In this document: one piece after another, positions 22,583 through 34,000 of the stretch
Numbering within the stretch: position 1 is the stretch's first letter
Layout of the letters: the number at the start of each line of letters is the position of its first letter
NCBI GenBank assembly: GCA_024138025.1
Contig: JAMXBD010001207.1
Location: forward strand, 372,001 to 436,000
Origin: Combretum micranthum
Lineage: Eukaryota > Streptophyta > Magnoliopsida > Myrtales > Combretaceae
Direction of reading: 5' to 3'
Length of the DNA stretch: 64,000 nt
Program-made: the position numbers and the translations under genes
The notes under the pieces: model-generated
What the model was told of the DNA's origin: nothing
Database searches by the model: none
The model's input: only the letters and a program-made list of their open reading frames with translations

Positions 22583-23633
22583 GATCTACATATAGAAGAA
22601 TGCAGTTTAATATCTTTATTAAGTCATCTTACATAGTTCCACTATATTATCAAATTAAAACCCTCCAAAATTAATTTGAAGTTACTTTTAAAAACATATA
22701 GTGGGTGAAGATCCATATTTGACTAAATATTGAGTCAGCTATGGCATGACACTCAATATTCAGTTAATTAGGTAGGAAACTCATTCCAATTACATCATAT
22801 GTAATTCTTGTTTACGGGATTGACATTATAAGTACTGGCCTATTAATCCCATTCAATGCCATAGGCCCAAAACCGTTTTGATGGCCTATTTAAGTCTAAC
22901 CATTACGACATGCAAATAACACTATTATTCACTCCTGTCTGACTAGGATGGTCTTTTGTACCCTGCTTTGGCAGAACCTACAATTGGACAATCTAAGTCT
23001 TGACAGGTGTCGAAACATGGAAGGCATTTTATGACTTAGTATTTTGTAAAGGTTTATTTTATCTATATGTTAAAACCTTATCATATTAGATGGATACTAA
23101 GCATGTAAATGTGCAAACGTGGTATCACATACATTCACATATATCATCATATATGGTATAACATGCTTATAAAGAAAAAGAGAAAGTGTCATAGTATGGC
23201 CCTTAATCTATGTTAATCTTCATAAGCCAATATGAAGATCAACGGTCCAAACCTAAGGTGAGAATCCATAAGCATGGATTTAAAATGATAGAACTCATAT
23301 CTTCATCATGGTGCTTTGACTTCTCCATCATCATGGGTTCGAAAATCTTCATTACATCTTCATGTCTTCATTACAAGATAAAGAAGATACAACAAAACCT
23401 ACTACTACTAGTAGAATATAAATTACAACAAAACAAAACGACACGCAGGCCGTATTTATAAAATTACAACCCAAGATGTAAAAGAAAGCAACCTGCCAAT
23501 CACATAGGTCTTAGGGCCATACTATGCACCATGCATTCAACACAACATATATGAAAATTATACATATGGCTTAAAACAATTCAAAACCACTCACATATGT
23601 TGACTATCATAATAGTCGAAAAATTGCAGGGGT

Positions 23634-23683
23634 CAAGGGGACTGCGTCCCTTGTGGGGTTTCAGGGGCAACGCCCCTGAAACC
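23634..23683 (-). other. Paired GC-rich hairpins in copia leader
   Basis: The second hairpin, at 23,657-23,683, has a perfect 12-bp stem (GGTTTCAGGGGC / GCCCCTGAAACC) closed by a 3-base loop. Just before it, 23,634-23,653 folds as CAAGGGGAC / GTCCCTTG with one bulged base. They stand out from AT-rich surroundings and would form in the genomic RNA. Confidence 0.7.
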
Positions 23684-24001
23684 TAGACGAAATTGAAAAA
23701 GAGAGTAACAATTTTCTTTACAAAACTGAGTTGTAAGAAAAATTTTTCATCAATGAGAATCCATAAATTTATGTTCAAAACTGTTAAGGCGTTTGTTCAT
23801 GTATAGCAGAAATAAAATATAAGAAACCATTCTGCTATCATATTCTCATTGAGAGTGGTAAACAAATTTGATAAATAAATCAAATCATAACGTCCTTTAA
23901 AATTGCAGATCACTATTCATCTAATTGCAGGAGTCCAAACATTTGAAAACCGATTTAAAACATTAAATATGATCTGCACGGTAAGAACATTATCTATTTA
24001 C

Positions 24002-24284
24002 TTTTGTAATCCGATTACAAAACAAAACAAAAATTCAATTTCGTCCAACGCTGAGAACCCTAAATTTAATGTAATCACATTACATGGATCTGTTCATAAC
24101 GAACAAAAACGAACAGATTCGTTACTCATGTCAAAAACCCTAGATTCTGATGTAATCACATTATATTCAAAATTAATGCGATCATATTACATCCAAACCT
24201 TTTCAACAATTGAACAGAATAAGACGATCCAACATTCAAATATTATCAACATATATTTGTCAGATTTGATGTAATCCGATTACA
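24002..24284. repeat. Array of TGTAATC palindromes in copia leader
   Basis: There are four units: 24,002-24,022 (arms TTTTGTAATC / GATTACAAAA around one C, perfect), 24,069-24,085 (ATGTAAT / ATTACAT), about 24,149-24,163 (imperfect) and 24,270-24,284 (TGTAATC / GATTACA around one C). Confidence 0.75.
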
Positions 24285-24511
24285 CAAAATAATAGCAAAA
24301 AGGGTTTCGTAATAAGCATGCATAAAATTGAAATTCAAAATTTCGAATTATATGTCATTACAAGCATGAACAGATCCGAAATCAAATCCCAATGAAACAA
24401 TTTCAATAAGCGTAAAATTATCACATGCATATCCTTAACACGATTTCAAAACTTGTACATGTATCACACATACATACAGTCTAGAGAATCGATTTAATTG
24501 AAATCGCAAGT

Positions 24512-24524
24512 GGCTCTGATACCA
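24512..24524 (-). other. Primer binding site (tRNA-iMet)
   Basis: The minus strand reads TGGTATCAGAGCC one base inside the 5' LTR. It is an exact match to the common plant initiator-Met primer site. Confidence 0.95.
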
Positions 24525-24525
24525 C

Positions 24526-25987
24526 TGTTGGGAATTTACGATCCAAATCTGAATCGTGTAGCAGAAAATTTTTTTTTTAAATTTCCAATCGGATCCAAGC
24601 ATTTCAATTAAATCAGAAATAAAAGGGAATCATGTACCATTTTATTTTGATGATGGGATCAAGGAGATGCAGATTATACCAACTCCCTCTACCGGTATCC
24701 ACGCGAATGAATTGGATCTTCGTGTGTGCTAGCACGTCGAAAAATTTCGACCTTTGGGAATCCCTTCTCTTTCTTTCTAGGTTACGAATTTTCTTTTCTA
24801 AAATGACGGCCAGCGTCAGATGATCAAAAATTAACCTAGAAAGAGAATATATATAGAAGGGTTATGTCCCTTCATATTACCCTGATATATATAAGGGTTA
24901 TGTCTTTTCAAATTACCCTGAACAAATTAGGGTTTATGTAGAAAGACATATATATCCTTATTATCTTAATTTATTTATTTGTTAATTTTAATCTAATTAA
25001 AATCGACAAATAAATAATTAATCAATTCCCAATACGATTATCGAAGATCCATCTTATTCATTCTTTATGTGTGACCCTGTAGGTTCACATAAAATTGGTA
25101 GTAGCTCTTAAACATTTTTTAGGACTACAAGACATAATTGGTCTCTAGCAAGACATTATGTCTACCCAATTTTAGTGAAGATCGATGATCCGACTTTACC
25201 TACTAACAGTTAGTCATTCAGTCCTTTTGTTACACGATATCTTATAATCAAACATAAGGTGTGGATCAAAACACTCTTATATTGTCTAATTACTTATTTC
25301 TTGAATCTAGAGTTTGACTGACTTAAACAAATGATATTGATAACTCTTTATCAATTCATTCGAGCATGGCCATGCATTTCTCAGTCTTACTCATCAAAGG
25401 CCCGATAGATATCTCTCTCAAATTAATGAGATGAACAAATCCCTTCACTAACACTCACATTCCTCTATATAACATATTGCATGCCCAAGTTTATTCTTGC
25501 AATCATCCGATTAAAGATGATGAAGAGATGAATCAAAACATGAAAACTGTTATATAGGAATCCATGGTGCCATTAGGTCAAAGGACTCAAACAACATTGT
25601 AAAAAGAATACTTATTGCATTGATCCATACAGTATTCTTATAATTGGTCAATCCAATACAATACACTCCTGTTTGTATCTATGTGCTGAATTAATATCCC
25701 ATATCCATGATCAGTAAAACTTGATCATCATACAGCAATCATACTAGTCTTAATTCATTATCATTCCACATAATGAGTGACTAGGGATAATTTAGAATAA
25801 AGTTATAATTCAGCTTATGGTTCTACTATTAAAGTCACATACTTTAATGACATAAGGCATAACTAAATATTCAAGGAATAACATTACCAAAGTAAATAGG
25901 TCAAAAATAACTTTGATAATTAGAATGACTTGATAACAAACATACAAATGATAAAGAATCCATATGGCCTAGGGCACATAACTAGCA
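24526..25987 (-). mobile_element. 5' LTR of the copia element
   Basis: This 1,462-bp LTR starts TGCTAGTTATGTGCCCTAGG on the minus strand and ends at the primer site. A TATA-like CTATATATATTC (about 24,847-24,858, minus) is a plausible core promoter for the genomic RNA. Confidence 0.95.
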
Positions 25988-26253
25988 CGGGTGTCTTGTA
26001 TAATATAAGACATGTGAATCTTTATAATATTCTCCGCACCTGGACATAAGTTTTGATAGAAATCGCATTTCATGTCCATCTGGGAATCCTCTGTTGCTTG
26101 TAGCCACATTGGCCGATCAGCATGGAAATCAGGCTGAGGAGAAGAAATCTCTTCCACCGGGTTCTGTATGAAAGGAGAACCGAGGTGATAAGGATGCAAA
26201 TCACCCATCTTTGAGACAAGATGCGAGGTTTGGCAGCTCCATTCACCTTTCTT
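25988..26253 (-). pseudogene. Class III peroxidase pseudogene, copy B (exon 1a)
   Basis: This is the 5' part of copy B, separated from the rest by the 8.8 kb copia element. In the frame matching copy A it reads SQRWVICILITSVLLS, the signal sequence. In a shifted frame it reads ISSPQPDFHADRPMWLQATE, then DSQMDMKCDFYQNLCPGAEN and IIKIHMSYIIQDT, up to the target site. The ATG used in copy A is GTG here, so the original start codon is lost in addition to frameshifts. Without the copia insertion it joins HRLMFHDCFIK at 17,143. Confidence 0.85.
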
Positions 26254-26349
26254 GAATTTTTCTTTCTTTTTTACCCTCTCCACTTCGTATCTCTTGTCTC
26301 TCCTAGTACAATAAACAACCTCTGTAAAATGTCGAATTGAATTGGGGGG

Positions 26350-26400
26350 AAGGAGGATGTTTATATAATGGAGCGCACCGACCAACTCCCGACCCTCTTT
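26350..26400 (-). promoter_or_regulatory. TATA region of peroxidase copy B
   Basis: The minus strand reads CATTATATAAACATCC about 110 bases upstream of the former start codon, a canonical plant TATA box. The match with copy A marks the outer limit of the inverted duplication near 26,400. Confidence 0.55.
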
Positions 26401-27512
26401 TCGGTTGGTTATGAATTACGATATTGATGAATAGATTTATGAATATCTTAAGTATAAAAGTCCTTGTGTTATTATATTTTTGTTGGGAACAAGGAAGATG
26501 TTTTATTAAACTATCTATACTATATCTGTTGTCCCAGATTATCAAAACCTCAACAATATACTTTATGGAATTTATATTTTAATTTTGATTCACTTTAGTA
26601 CTTATTCACTAACTAATTAAATAAAAATTAATATTTTATTTTTCTTAAGTGATATAATATCTTAAAATTTAAAAGAAAATTATCTAATAATTCCTTGAAA
26701 ATTAATTTAAATTTTTAATTGATATTATTTAGACATAAAAAGAAAATTACTTATAATAATAATTTCATCCGTAAATAATTTTTTGGCATGTAATTTTCAA
26801 TTTTGATAAAATCTTATATTACTAGATAACTCTCAATATCAATTTTATTTGAAAATAAGATCTCATTATTTGTTCCAAGATAATATAGACTAGGTAAAAT
26901 TTAAAAATATTTATAATTTGTAAATCAAGTATTATTTGTCTTATAACATGAACATTTAAACTTGTCAAATAATTCACCTCCATATATTTTTTGTAGATCC
27001 CAAAATATCCTTGCAAGATCATTGAAAAAGTTCTCCATCAATCCAAAAACATGAGTTAGTTAATCTAAACCTTTCAATCCCAAGTTGATGAAGGGCTTTT
27101 TAAACAATTTCTTAAGGGTTTTTTAGGGACACTATAAAAAAAAAAAAAAAGAAATATTATAATATATGGAGTTGTACTAGCAAAAATTAAAAGTTGAGAC
27201 ATTAAAATGCAACTAAAAATAAACACCAAATCGCTAAAATTGAAAGTTCATAGATTAAATTGTCAACAATTGAAAGTATAAGCATTTTTAGTGCCTTTAT
27301 CCATAGTAATTGTATGTATGCACCTTTATGATCTAAATAGGACATAAAAACATTAATATATATTCATTTAATAGCAAATGGATGTATTATCACTAAACCA
27401 CGTCATAAGAAAATCTATATTATTACAGTAAAGGACACTTGTTTGGTGTTTTTTGGTGTTTATCATATAAAAAAGAAAATCAAAGAGAATTTACATTTGA
27501 AAGTTACATTAG
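26401..27512. other. AT-rich intergenic sequence
   Basis: It contains many short A/T runs (for example poly-A near 27,137) and no credible gene or repeat boundary. It forms the left flank of the solo LTR at 27,513, including its target site ATTAG (27,508-27,512). Confidence 0.5.
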
Positions 27513-28867
27513 TGTAAAGACCCGACATGCTCAATTCTCAAATTGAGCACACCAAGTCCCCAACCACGTATAACTCTTACGAATTATACGTAAGGTTGTC
27601 TTAAAAGAAGGTGTTTATGTTGAACATTGCTATCCGATTTTAGATTGTGAAATCGTCTAGTTAGATTTTCAGATAAAGATTTAGCAGCGGAAAATAAATT
27701 TTATAAAACAATTTAGAAATACAGACATTTCAAAACTTCCACTCTTCTCAAGTGGAGAATTATTAGATTAAACAAAGCTTTGCAAAAGTTAAATTATAAA
27801 ATATGGGCTCTACTATGCCCTTTAAAAGAATATAACAAGTTTAAATCATAAATCCAGCTCTCACTTAATACAAAGCAAAAGGAATAATATAACTAACTAC
27901 ATCCGCGATCCTACTCACTTCACTCATCCACAAATTCTCTCCGAATCATCGCAAATGCCCAAAACCCGAGTCAAGCATCACCAACATCAATAAGAACTCA
28001 TCATCATCAACATCATCTTTATCAACAACAAAACCTGTAAAAAGAATAACAATAACAAGAATGAGCCGAAGCCCAGTACACAGTAATACAATCACACACG
28101 GAGTGACACACGAGCTTAACTAAATGTAATGCATCAATCCACAAGTTATTATCTTTTCATTAAAATAAATAAATCAACAATGGAGCACTCACACTTCGGA
28201 ACAAGCCAATGGGAATCTGGGGATCCTGAGTAACGCTCACGACGCTCAGGGGTTGATATAAGCAGCCCGAATACTTATATCTCCTAGATAACGTTGCACT
28301 GAAAAAGGAACAGTAATCTCATCCAGGACTCATAGTCGCTACTTAACTTTACTTAACTTAATCCATAATATAATTCAATTCACATGCTCCCATAAACATT
28401 GAATTAAATCATATTACTTCCTCTCAAGAACAAGTAAACGTTACGCAGTTACCACATTCTTTATCGATTACCCGCCGAGCCTAGTCATTGCATCATGACT
28501 ATTGGCCTAAGTGCCTATTATAATATTGTCATTGCATCATGACAAGTTGTCGCTCCTCGATCGGATTCAACGACGAATAACACAACCAACACTCATCAAT
28601 TATTAAGCCGAGTTTAAGTCTTAATCAGTTTAGGATGCCTATCCTAACATTCAACACGCAGCTTACTGCGTACCTTTAAATAAAATCCCCAAACAGAGCC
28701 TTAGAAGGTTGATCAAAGCCAATCCAAAAGAATCAGAACCAAAACCAAAACCAAAACCAAACATCTGTTTCAAGAAATTGAACTCACATAAGAACTTAAG
28801 CTAGCACTCATTCATATTAAATATAAACCATATCACAACCTATTATTCATATATCAATATATATACA

Positions 28868-28942
28868 AAACAACATATATATATATATATATACATATAA
28901 CAACAAGTTACTCCCATAACAATATATATATATATATATATA
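28868..28942. repeat. Two TA microsatellites
   Basis: Two TATATA runs (about 28,874-28,893 and 28,921-28,942) lie in similar contexts containing ACAAAACAACAT, which suggests a short local duplication inside element E. Confidence 0.85.
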
Positions 28943-29027
28943 GATACAAAACAACATAACTCCTCATGTTATTCAAAGATCACCCTAACACATTCATTTA
29001 ACTCTATTATTTGTTACTAACCCATTT

Positions 29028-29345
29028 TAGCTTAACCTTAGTCAAATTGATTAGAATTAGTCATTTGATTCATTCACTAAGTCAAGGTGATTAAACTATA
29101 TCAATCTAATTCATTTTTAGCTTAGTAAAGTTCATTAAGCCAAGTTGGACTTAGATAATTACTAATTCATTATACATGTAGGATCTATGTCAACTTGAAC
29201 TCACCTTAACTTAAACTTAGCTAAATTAATTAACCTTAATCATTTAGTTCAAAAACAAGTCAAAGATGTTAAACTAACTCAATCTAATTCATTTAACTCA
29301 TTCAAGTCTATTTAATCAAGTTGAACTTAAGTTTGTTAACTAAGT
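29028..29345. repeat. Diverged tandem duplication inside element E
   Basis: Two units of roughly 170-185 bp share the order TTAGTCAAATT..., GATTAAACTA..., CAATCTAATTCATTT and AAGTTG[GA]ACTTA. They are clearly related but diverged. No coding content. Confidence 0.6.
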
Positions 29346-29729
29346 TCATTTTATGTTAAACTCGCATATTTAGCTCAATTATTCATTAAATCTATAAATC
29401 TATCTAAGTCATGTTTAATTATATCACTAAATCATCATTACACATCAAATATTATTTATCTATCTCATTTTAGGTCAAAAAGATCCATTTACACTTAACA
29501 ATAACATTTAGAAATCAAAAACAAGTTTTTATTTTGTTTAGGAAAACACAACAGATGAAAAGATTCAAAATTTAAGCATTAATTCGTTTCTAATTTGTAA
29601 AAACTCAAAACATGAAAGTTGTATATCTCTTTCTTATCTTTCCAACGCAACTTGAATTACCTCAATCGAGGTCGGATGAAAAAGTTATGGCTAAAATACG
29701 AAAGGACTGCGAAACTGGAAAAGTTGCAA

Positions 29730-29900
29730 AACGAACGCCGGTGTTCAACGCCGCGGCGTAAATTGAAAATTCGCCAGTGTTAAGGGTCGACGATTCTGGT
29801 CCCCGAGTGCATCTTCAACACCGGCAAATTTCCAACGTACACCGGCAGCGTAGGATTCAACACCGGCAGCGTTGAATGTCGGCGTACATGCATTACGCTG
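29730..29900 (-). repeat. GC-rich palindromic word cluster in element E
   Basis: Units include AACGCCGGTGTTCAACG, the perfect 12-bp palindrome ACGCCGCGGCGT (29,748-29,759), several ACACCGGCAGCGT-like words, and GTCGGCGTACATGCATTACG. It lies upstream of the predicted splice acceptor, in the transcribed orientation of the LTR. Confidence 0.75.
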
Positions 29901-30931
29901 CTGTCAAATTTTCCCCTGTTTTCATTTTGCGAAAACCATTTGTTCCAATTGTTTCAAACTCCTCCAAATTCGTTTCAAACTTCTTAAAACTTGTTATTTG
30001 ATCTTACTACAATCTAATAAACACAAACTCCCACTTCAATCCATCAAACATCACTATAATCATCATAAACAACTTCAAACCCCAATTTCACTATTCATCT
30101 TCTTCCTCCACAAACCAACTCCATCAACCATAAACTTTACAAATACAAACTCAAACAACACTTCTCAACTCAATTCAACATCAATTCATCAATTAGAAAT
30201 GTAAATAACAAATGAAAACAAAGAGAAATAGAAAACGAAAACTTAGCTTTTAGAAAAGAACACAAGTTGAAACTTCATCCTCTAGCTCGGTTTTCTCCAT
30301 CTAGTTCATCTGCTAGTCTTGATTCATCCTCTAGTTGGCTTTGATCTTGAGATTTGTTGAAGATTTGAAGAGAAAGAAAGAAAAATGAAGAAGAAAGGGA
30401 AAGGGAAATGAAAGTATCTGTTGGGAAAAAATAGAGGAAAGAAAGGGAAAAGTGAGGGAGGAGAGAGGCAGATGATAGAGATTAAAAGGAAAATAAGAAG
30501 GATTAAAATTAATTTAAACGAATATGGGTATAGGCTTAGAACTATCAGATCAAATATCTATAGTTCCAAGAGTATTTAAAATTTTGTTTCTGAACCGATA
30601 TGTTAGAAATTAAGAACTTGCAATAAGAACTTAATTTGAGAATTTATTTAGATAAAAGATATTTAATTTGAGTTCGGTTTAAGAATTGATATTTAAGATA
30701 AGCAAATGAAACTCAAATTTTACTGAGATTTAGGAAGATGTTTAGGCTAAGAATCAATGATTTAGGAATTCTCTAAACACTTTGATGACATGTTTAGGGA
30801 ATTTGAAACTCAAATCTCAATTAATAGCTAATTAAATTATATCACTTGTCTAATTAAATCCTATAATTCATTTGATTCATTTAATATATCTAAACTCAAT
30901 TTCTAATATAGATAAAGATTTGGGGTATTCA

Positions 30932-31183
30932 ATTAGGGCGCAAGTTTATAAAAATAAAAATAAAAAAATTGGAAGAGGTATGTCTAGGAAGCGATATTAC
31001 ATTATGAAATATGGTGAAATTCTATTTGATGAGAATGAGAAAGTGATGTTAAGATATATGCAAAATAGAAATTATGAATTTAAAATTCAAATACTAGGGC
31101 AAGTACATGAAAATTGTGATAACCTAAATATTTTCATTAGATCTAAAATTATCCCTAAAGCCATATGGAAATATCCAAGTTAG
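30932..31183 (+). other. Unrecognised short open frame next to element E
   Basis: An open frame ending at 31,183 begins inside element E (30,872) but runs mostly outside it. The part beyond the LTR reads RAQVYKNKNKKIGRG and YYIMKYGEILFDENEKVMLR, then IFIRSKIIPKAIWKYPS. It has a mixed, protein-like composition unlike the simple Asn/Ile/Lys frames elsewhere here. I recognise no domain, and no intron or promoter signal supports a gene. It may be a transposon remnant. Confidence 0.2.
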
Positions 31184-31199
31184 CAAACCATGAATCAAA

Positions 31200-34000
31200 T
31201 TTAGGCAATAATTGGTATTAAGTAGAATAATTAATAAGGAAAGAAAGAATTTTTTTTCAAAATAAGGACTTAATCAAACTAAAACGAAGACTGGCCAAAA
31301 AAAAAAAAAATTCATAATGAGTAGTAAAAAGGTAAATAGTGAATAGTAACATCAAATACTAAAAAGTAATAGTAAATGGTAAATAGTAAATAGCAAATTG
31401 ATAAATTGTAATTGGTTAAAGTAAAAGTAACTTGTAAATTTGGAACTACATGAAAATACTAGTCAAATCAATTAATAGTAGAAAATTTTGGCTAAATTTA
31501 TCAAATAAAGTTAAATTAAAATAGAAAAAAAAAACTAAAATACCCCTATTTAACTTAAAAATTCTAAATTAACCCACAAAATATAAAAATGAGAGACAAA
31601 GGATTCCATGCATAACAAAATAAAAAAATCAAAACTCAAGAATTTGGAAAAATTAGGTAAAAAATTCAAATATTTACCAATTTATTCATAAAAAGGAAAA
31701 AATAATCAAACAAAATGGAATCAAATAAAGACATAAATCTCAATCAAAATTCTATAAAAATTGAAAAAATCAGAAAATTCACAAGATGAGGTCCCATATT
31801 TTTTAAATGAAGAAAAATTAATAAGAATAATTACATGCATGCAAAAAATCGTGTCAAAAATTAGAAAACTTATTAACATTTACAAAAAAAGTATTGTTGC
31901 TTCCCGAATGAACATTTAAAATATATAAGATACATGGTAATTTTTGCATGAATTATTATTAACACTTAGTAATTTTAATAATTAAAGAAATCCTAGAAAA
32001 TTTACTATAAATACAGTCAGAACTTGGAAAAAATCACTACACACACATTTGATCACCTAAATTCACCAAATTCAACACTTAGAGGTCTGAGGGTGAGAGG
32101 GAGCTATCCAACAAGCTTGGAGGTGGTGTTTCAGCCGTGTGGAGGTAGTGTCAGTGGTGGATGCTAGAATCCAACGAGACCAAATTGAGATATCAAAACG
32201 TGTTGTTTAATTTTGAGCTCAAATTTTTATTGTAAGTACACTTAACTATATGTAAGAACATATAATTTCCATAATTTTCATGCAATTTTAATATTTTTAA
32301 AAATTCACCCAAATATAGCTGTTATAATGTGTATATACCAAAATAGAATAATTAATATAAAATTGCTAAAATGAACTTTTAAAATCATCAAATGACTATA
32401 TCACTACTATATGATATTTATACTATCATTATCATAGGTTATAAGTTTTAACTATTGTTCCTAATATTTGAGCTATCTACATCTTATATCTACTAAATTA
32501 CTATGTCATTGACTTCCTAAATGAAAATTGAAAATAATATGCATATGTACATATATGCATTGATGGCCCTTTCATACTAAAAACAACAACTAAAAATGCA
32601 TATAAACATACATCTATTGGCAAGTATAATAATTGCTAAAATATCCATAGAAATTACAAATTAATACTTCCTAGATTAACATTTGATCATACTACATTAC
32701 AAATCTATATATTAGGTAAATAAAATTAAACCTATATCAGGTAAAAATGGAACACCATAACAATACTCTAATAAATCATCAAATAATGAAGTTGAAATAA
32801 TTAATGGTGCATAACAATTGTTAGATTATCAATATTTCTATAACTACAAGTACTATCTATTAGATTATTACTTAATACGTAATAAACTTATGTGCTATAT
32901 AAATATGGTTACCATAAAAGACTTTAAATCTTCTAATTGATAATATAAATTTATTTCAACATTAATCATAATATAAGAAAAATCAAACTAATGCAAATAT
33001 TGATATAACACCAAAATATTAATTTGTTTATTGAAACTATTTCTTTAAGTACTTGTTACATAGCTATTAAAATTTTCACCAAAATCTTTTTAGTAAGTGG
33101 TCCGGCTTTACAACTATGCTTTATTCTTAAAAGAATCCTCAAAGTTGATATATTGATTGTGATTGTAATTAGCGAACAAATATCTGTGCTTGATTGGTTG
33201 TTTGGTTGTACTATAATTACTTGATTTGGAATGATAAGTTGTGTGATCACTTAACTAAATTGGAAATTTTAAGAATCTATTGGAATCTTAGAAATGGAAC
33301 TCATTACACGAGACATCAAACATCTTGCTTCTATTAAAACCGACCGTTCAGGTAAGAAATCAATAGAATTTCTTATTCAACTTTTATTGAACTATGTGAC
33401 AGGAGAAGGGGTTGCAATAAAGGATATAAGCTATCAGAGATAGCTTAAATGGTCTTTAGGAGGACAATGGTCCATTGTACATTCCTAGTTTTATAAAGAC
33501 ATATTTATGTTTAAAAAAAAAAGTTCAAAACCTAGATTAGAGCAAGGTTAATTTCCCTAACTATGATAAATTGGTTAACATCATGTAGATTGCATATTGA
33601 TTGATCATGCATACATTTAATTAAGCTAAAATTGTTTGTTCATTTCGTTAATTATATAATAGGATTCTGGCCACTTACCGAGCACATGGAATTTTGCGCA
33701 CCTCTTATAGCTTATGTTGTAGGTATTTCTAGGAAAATATACTCAAAATGCCTGAAATCATACATGTAAGTATCGAAACTTGATGTCTTCCATTTTTGTA
33801 TATATCTCTTAAGTGTGGTATTACATTTTAAGCTTAGTAATTATCAGCTGATTGTGGATACAATATATATCCCTCCATTATTACTTGATAATTGCAGCAT
33901 GATTGTTACTAGATAAATTTTCAAGATGTGATAGAAATTATTGAAAATTTTTCAACAACAAAATTAACTAATTTATTTTGTGTAATCATCATTCTTTAAG
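31200..34000 (+). mobile_element. Probable LTR-like block G (plus orientation), limits unclear
   Basis: The block has the architecture seen in elements E and F: a TATA box (CTATAAATAC, about 32,003-32,012), a transcribed-looking leader (32,035-32,231) ending at a perfect donor GTAAGT (32,232), and a TGTTGTAG acceptor at 33,722. CTGGCCACTTACCGAGCACA near 33,667 resembles the segment before the acceptor in LTR leaders. Termini and target duplication were not found, so the limits are guesses. Confidence 0.35.
32003..32231 (+). promoter_or_regulatory. TATA box and first exon-like leader of block G
   Basis: CTATAAATAC is followed about 30 bases later by a leader with CACACACATTTGATCACC and a G-rich segment, ending at ATT|GTAAGT. 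It reads as a promoter with a spliced 5' leader. Confidence 0.4.

Larger units (their letters stand above)
22583..24511 (-). other. Long untranslated leader of the copia element
   Basis: About 1.93 kb lies between the primer site and the gag start with no coding domain. It holds two GC-rich hairpins (23,634-23,683) and four copies of a TGTAATC/GATTAC palindrome (24,002-24,284). It is long for a copia leader and is where packaging or dimerisation signals would be expected. Confidence 0.7.
17144..25987 (-). mobile_element. Nearly complete Ty1/copia retrotransposon (8.84 kb)
   Basis: LTRs lie at 17,144-18,604 and 24,526-25,987. The flanking 5-mers CGGGC (17,139-17,143) and CGGGT (25,988-25,992) are a target duplication with one C-to-T difference. 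The primer site matches tRNA-iMet, a polypurine tract adjoins the 3' LTR, and gag, protease, integrase, RT and RNase H follow in copia order on the minus strand. By eye the LTRs differ at only about 20 positions over about 1,460 bp, so the insertion is recent. Two frame breaks, one in gag and one after protease, make this copy non-autonomous as read. It sits inside exon 1 of peroxidase copy B, which must already have been duplicated. Confidence 0.95.
27513..30931 (-). mobile_element. 3.4 kb solo LTR-like element E
   Basis: The block runs TGTAAAGACCCGAC...GGGGTATTCA (TG...CA, 3,419 bp) between perfect 5-bp copies of ATTAG (27,508-27,512 and 30,932-30,936). Its 3' end on the minus strand (CGGGTCTTTACA) and about 100 bp inward, including AACCACGTATAAC and AAGGTTGTC, match the end of element F at 56,023-58,793 in the opposite orientation. 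Shared internal marks are a splice acceptor (TTCTTTTTACAG, exon start about 28,034 minus), the exon text TTTGTGGATGAGTG, and the GC-rich palindromic cluster (29,730-29,900). There is no primer site, internal region or second LTR. Confidence 0.75.
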
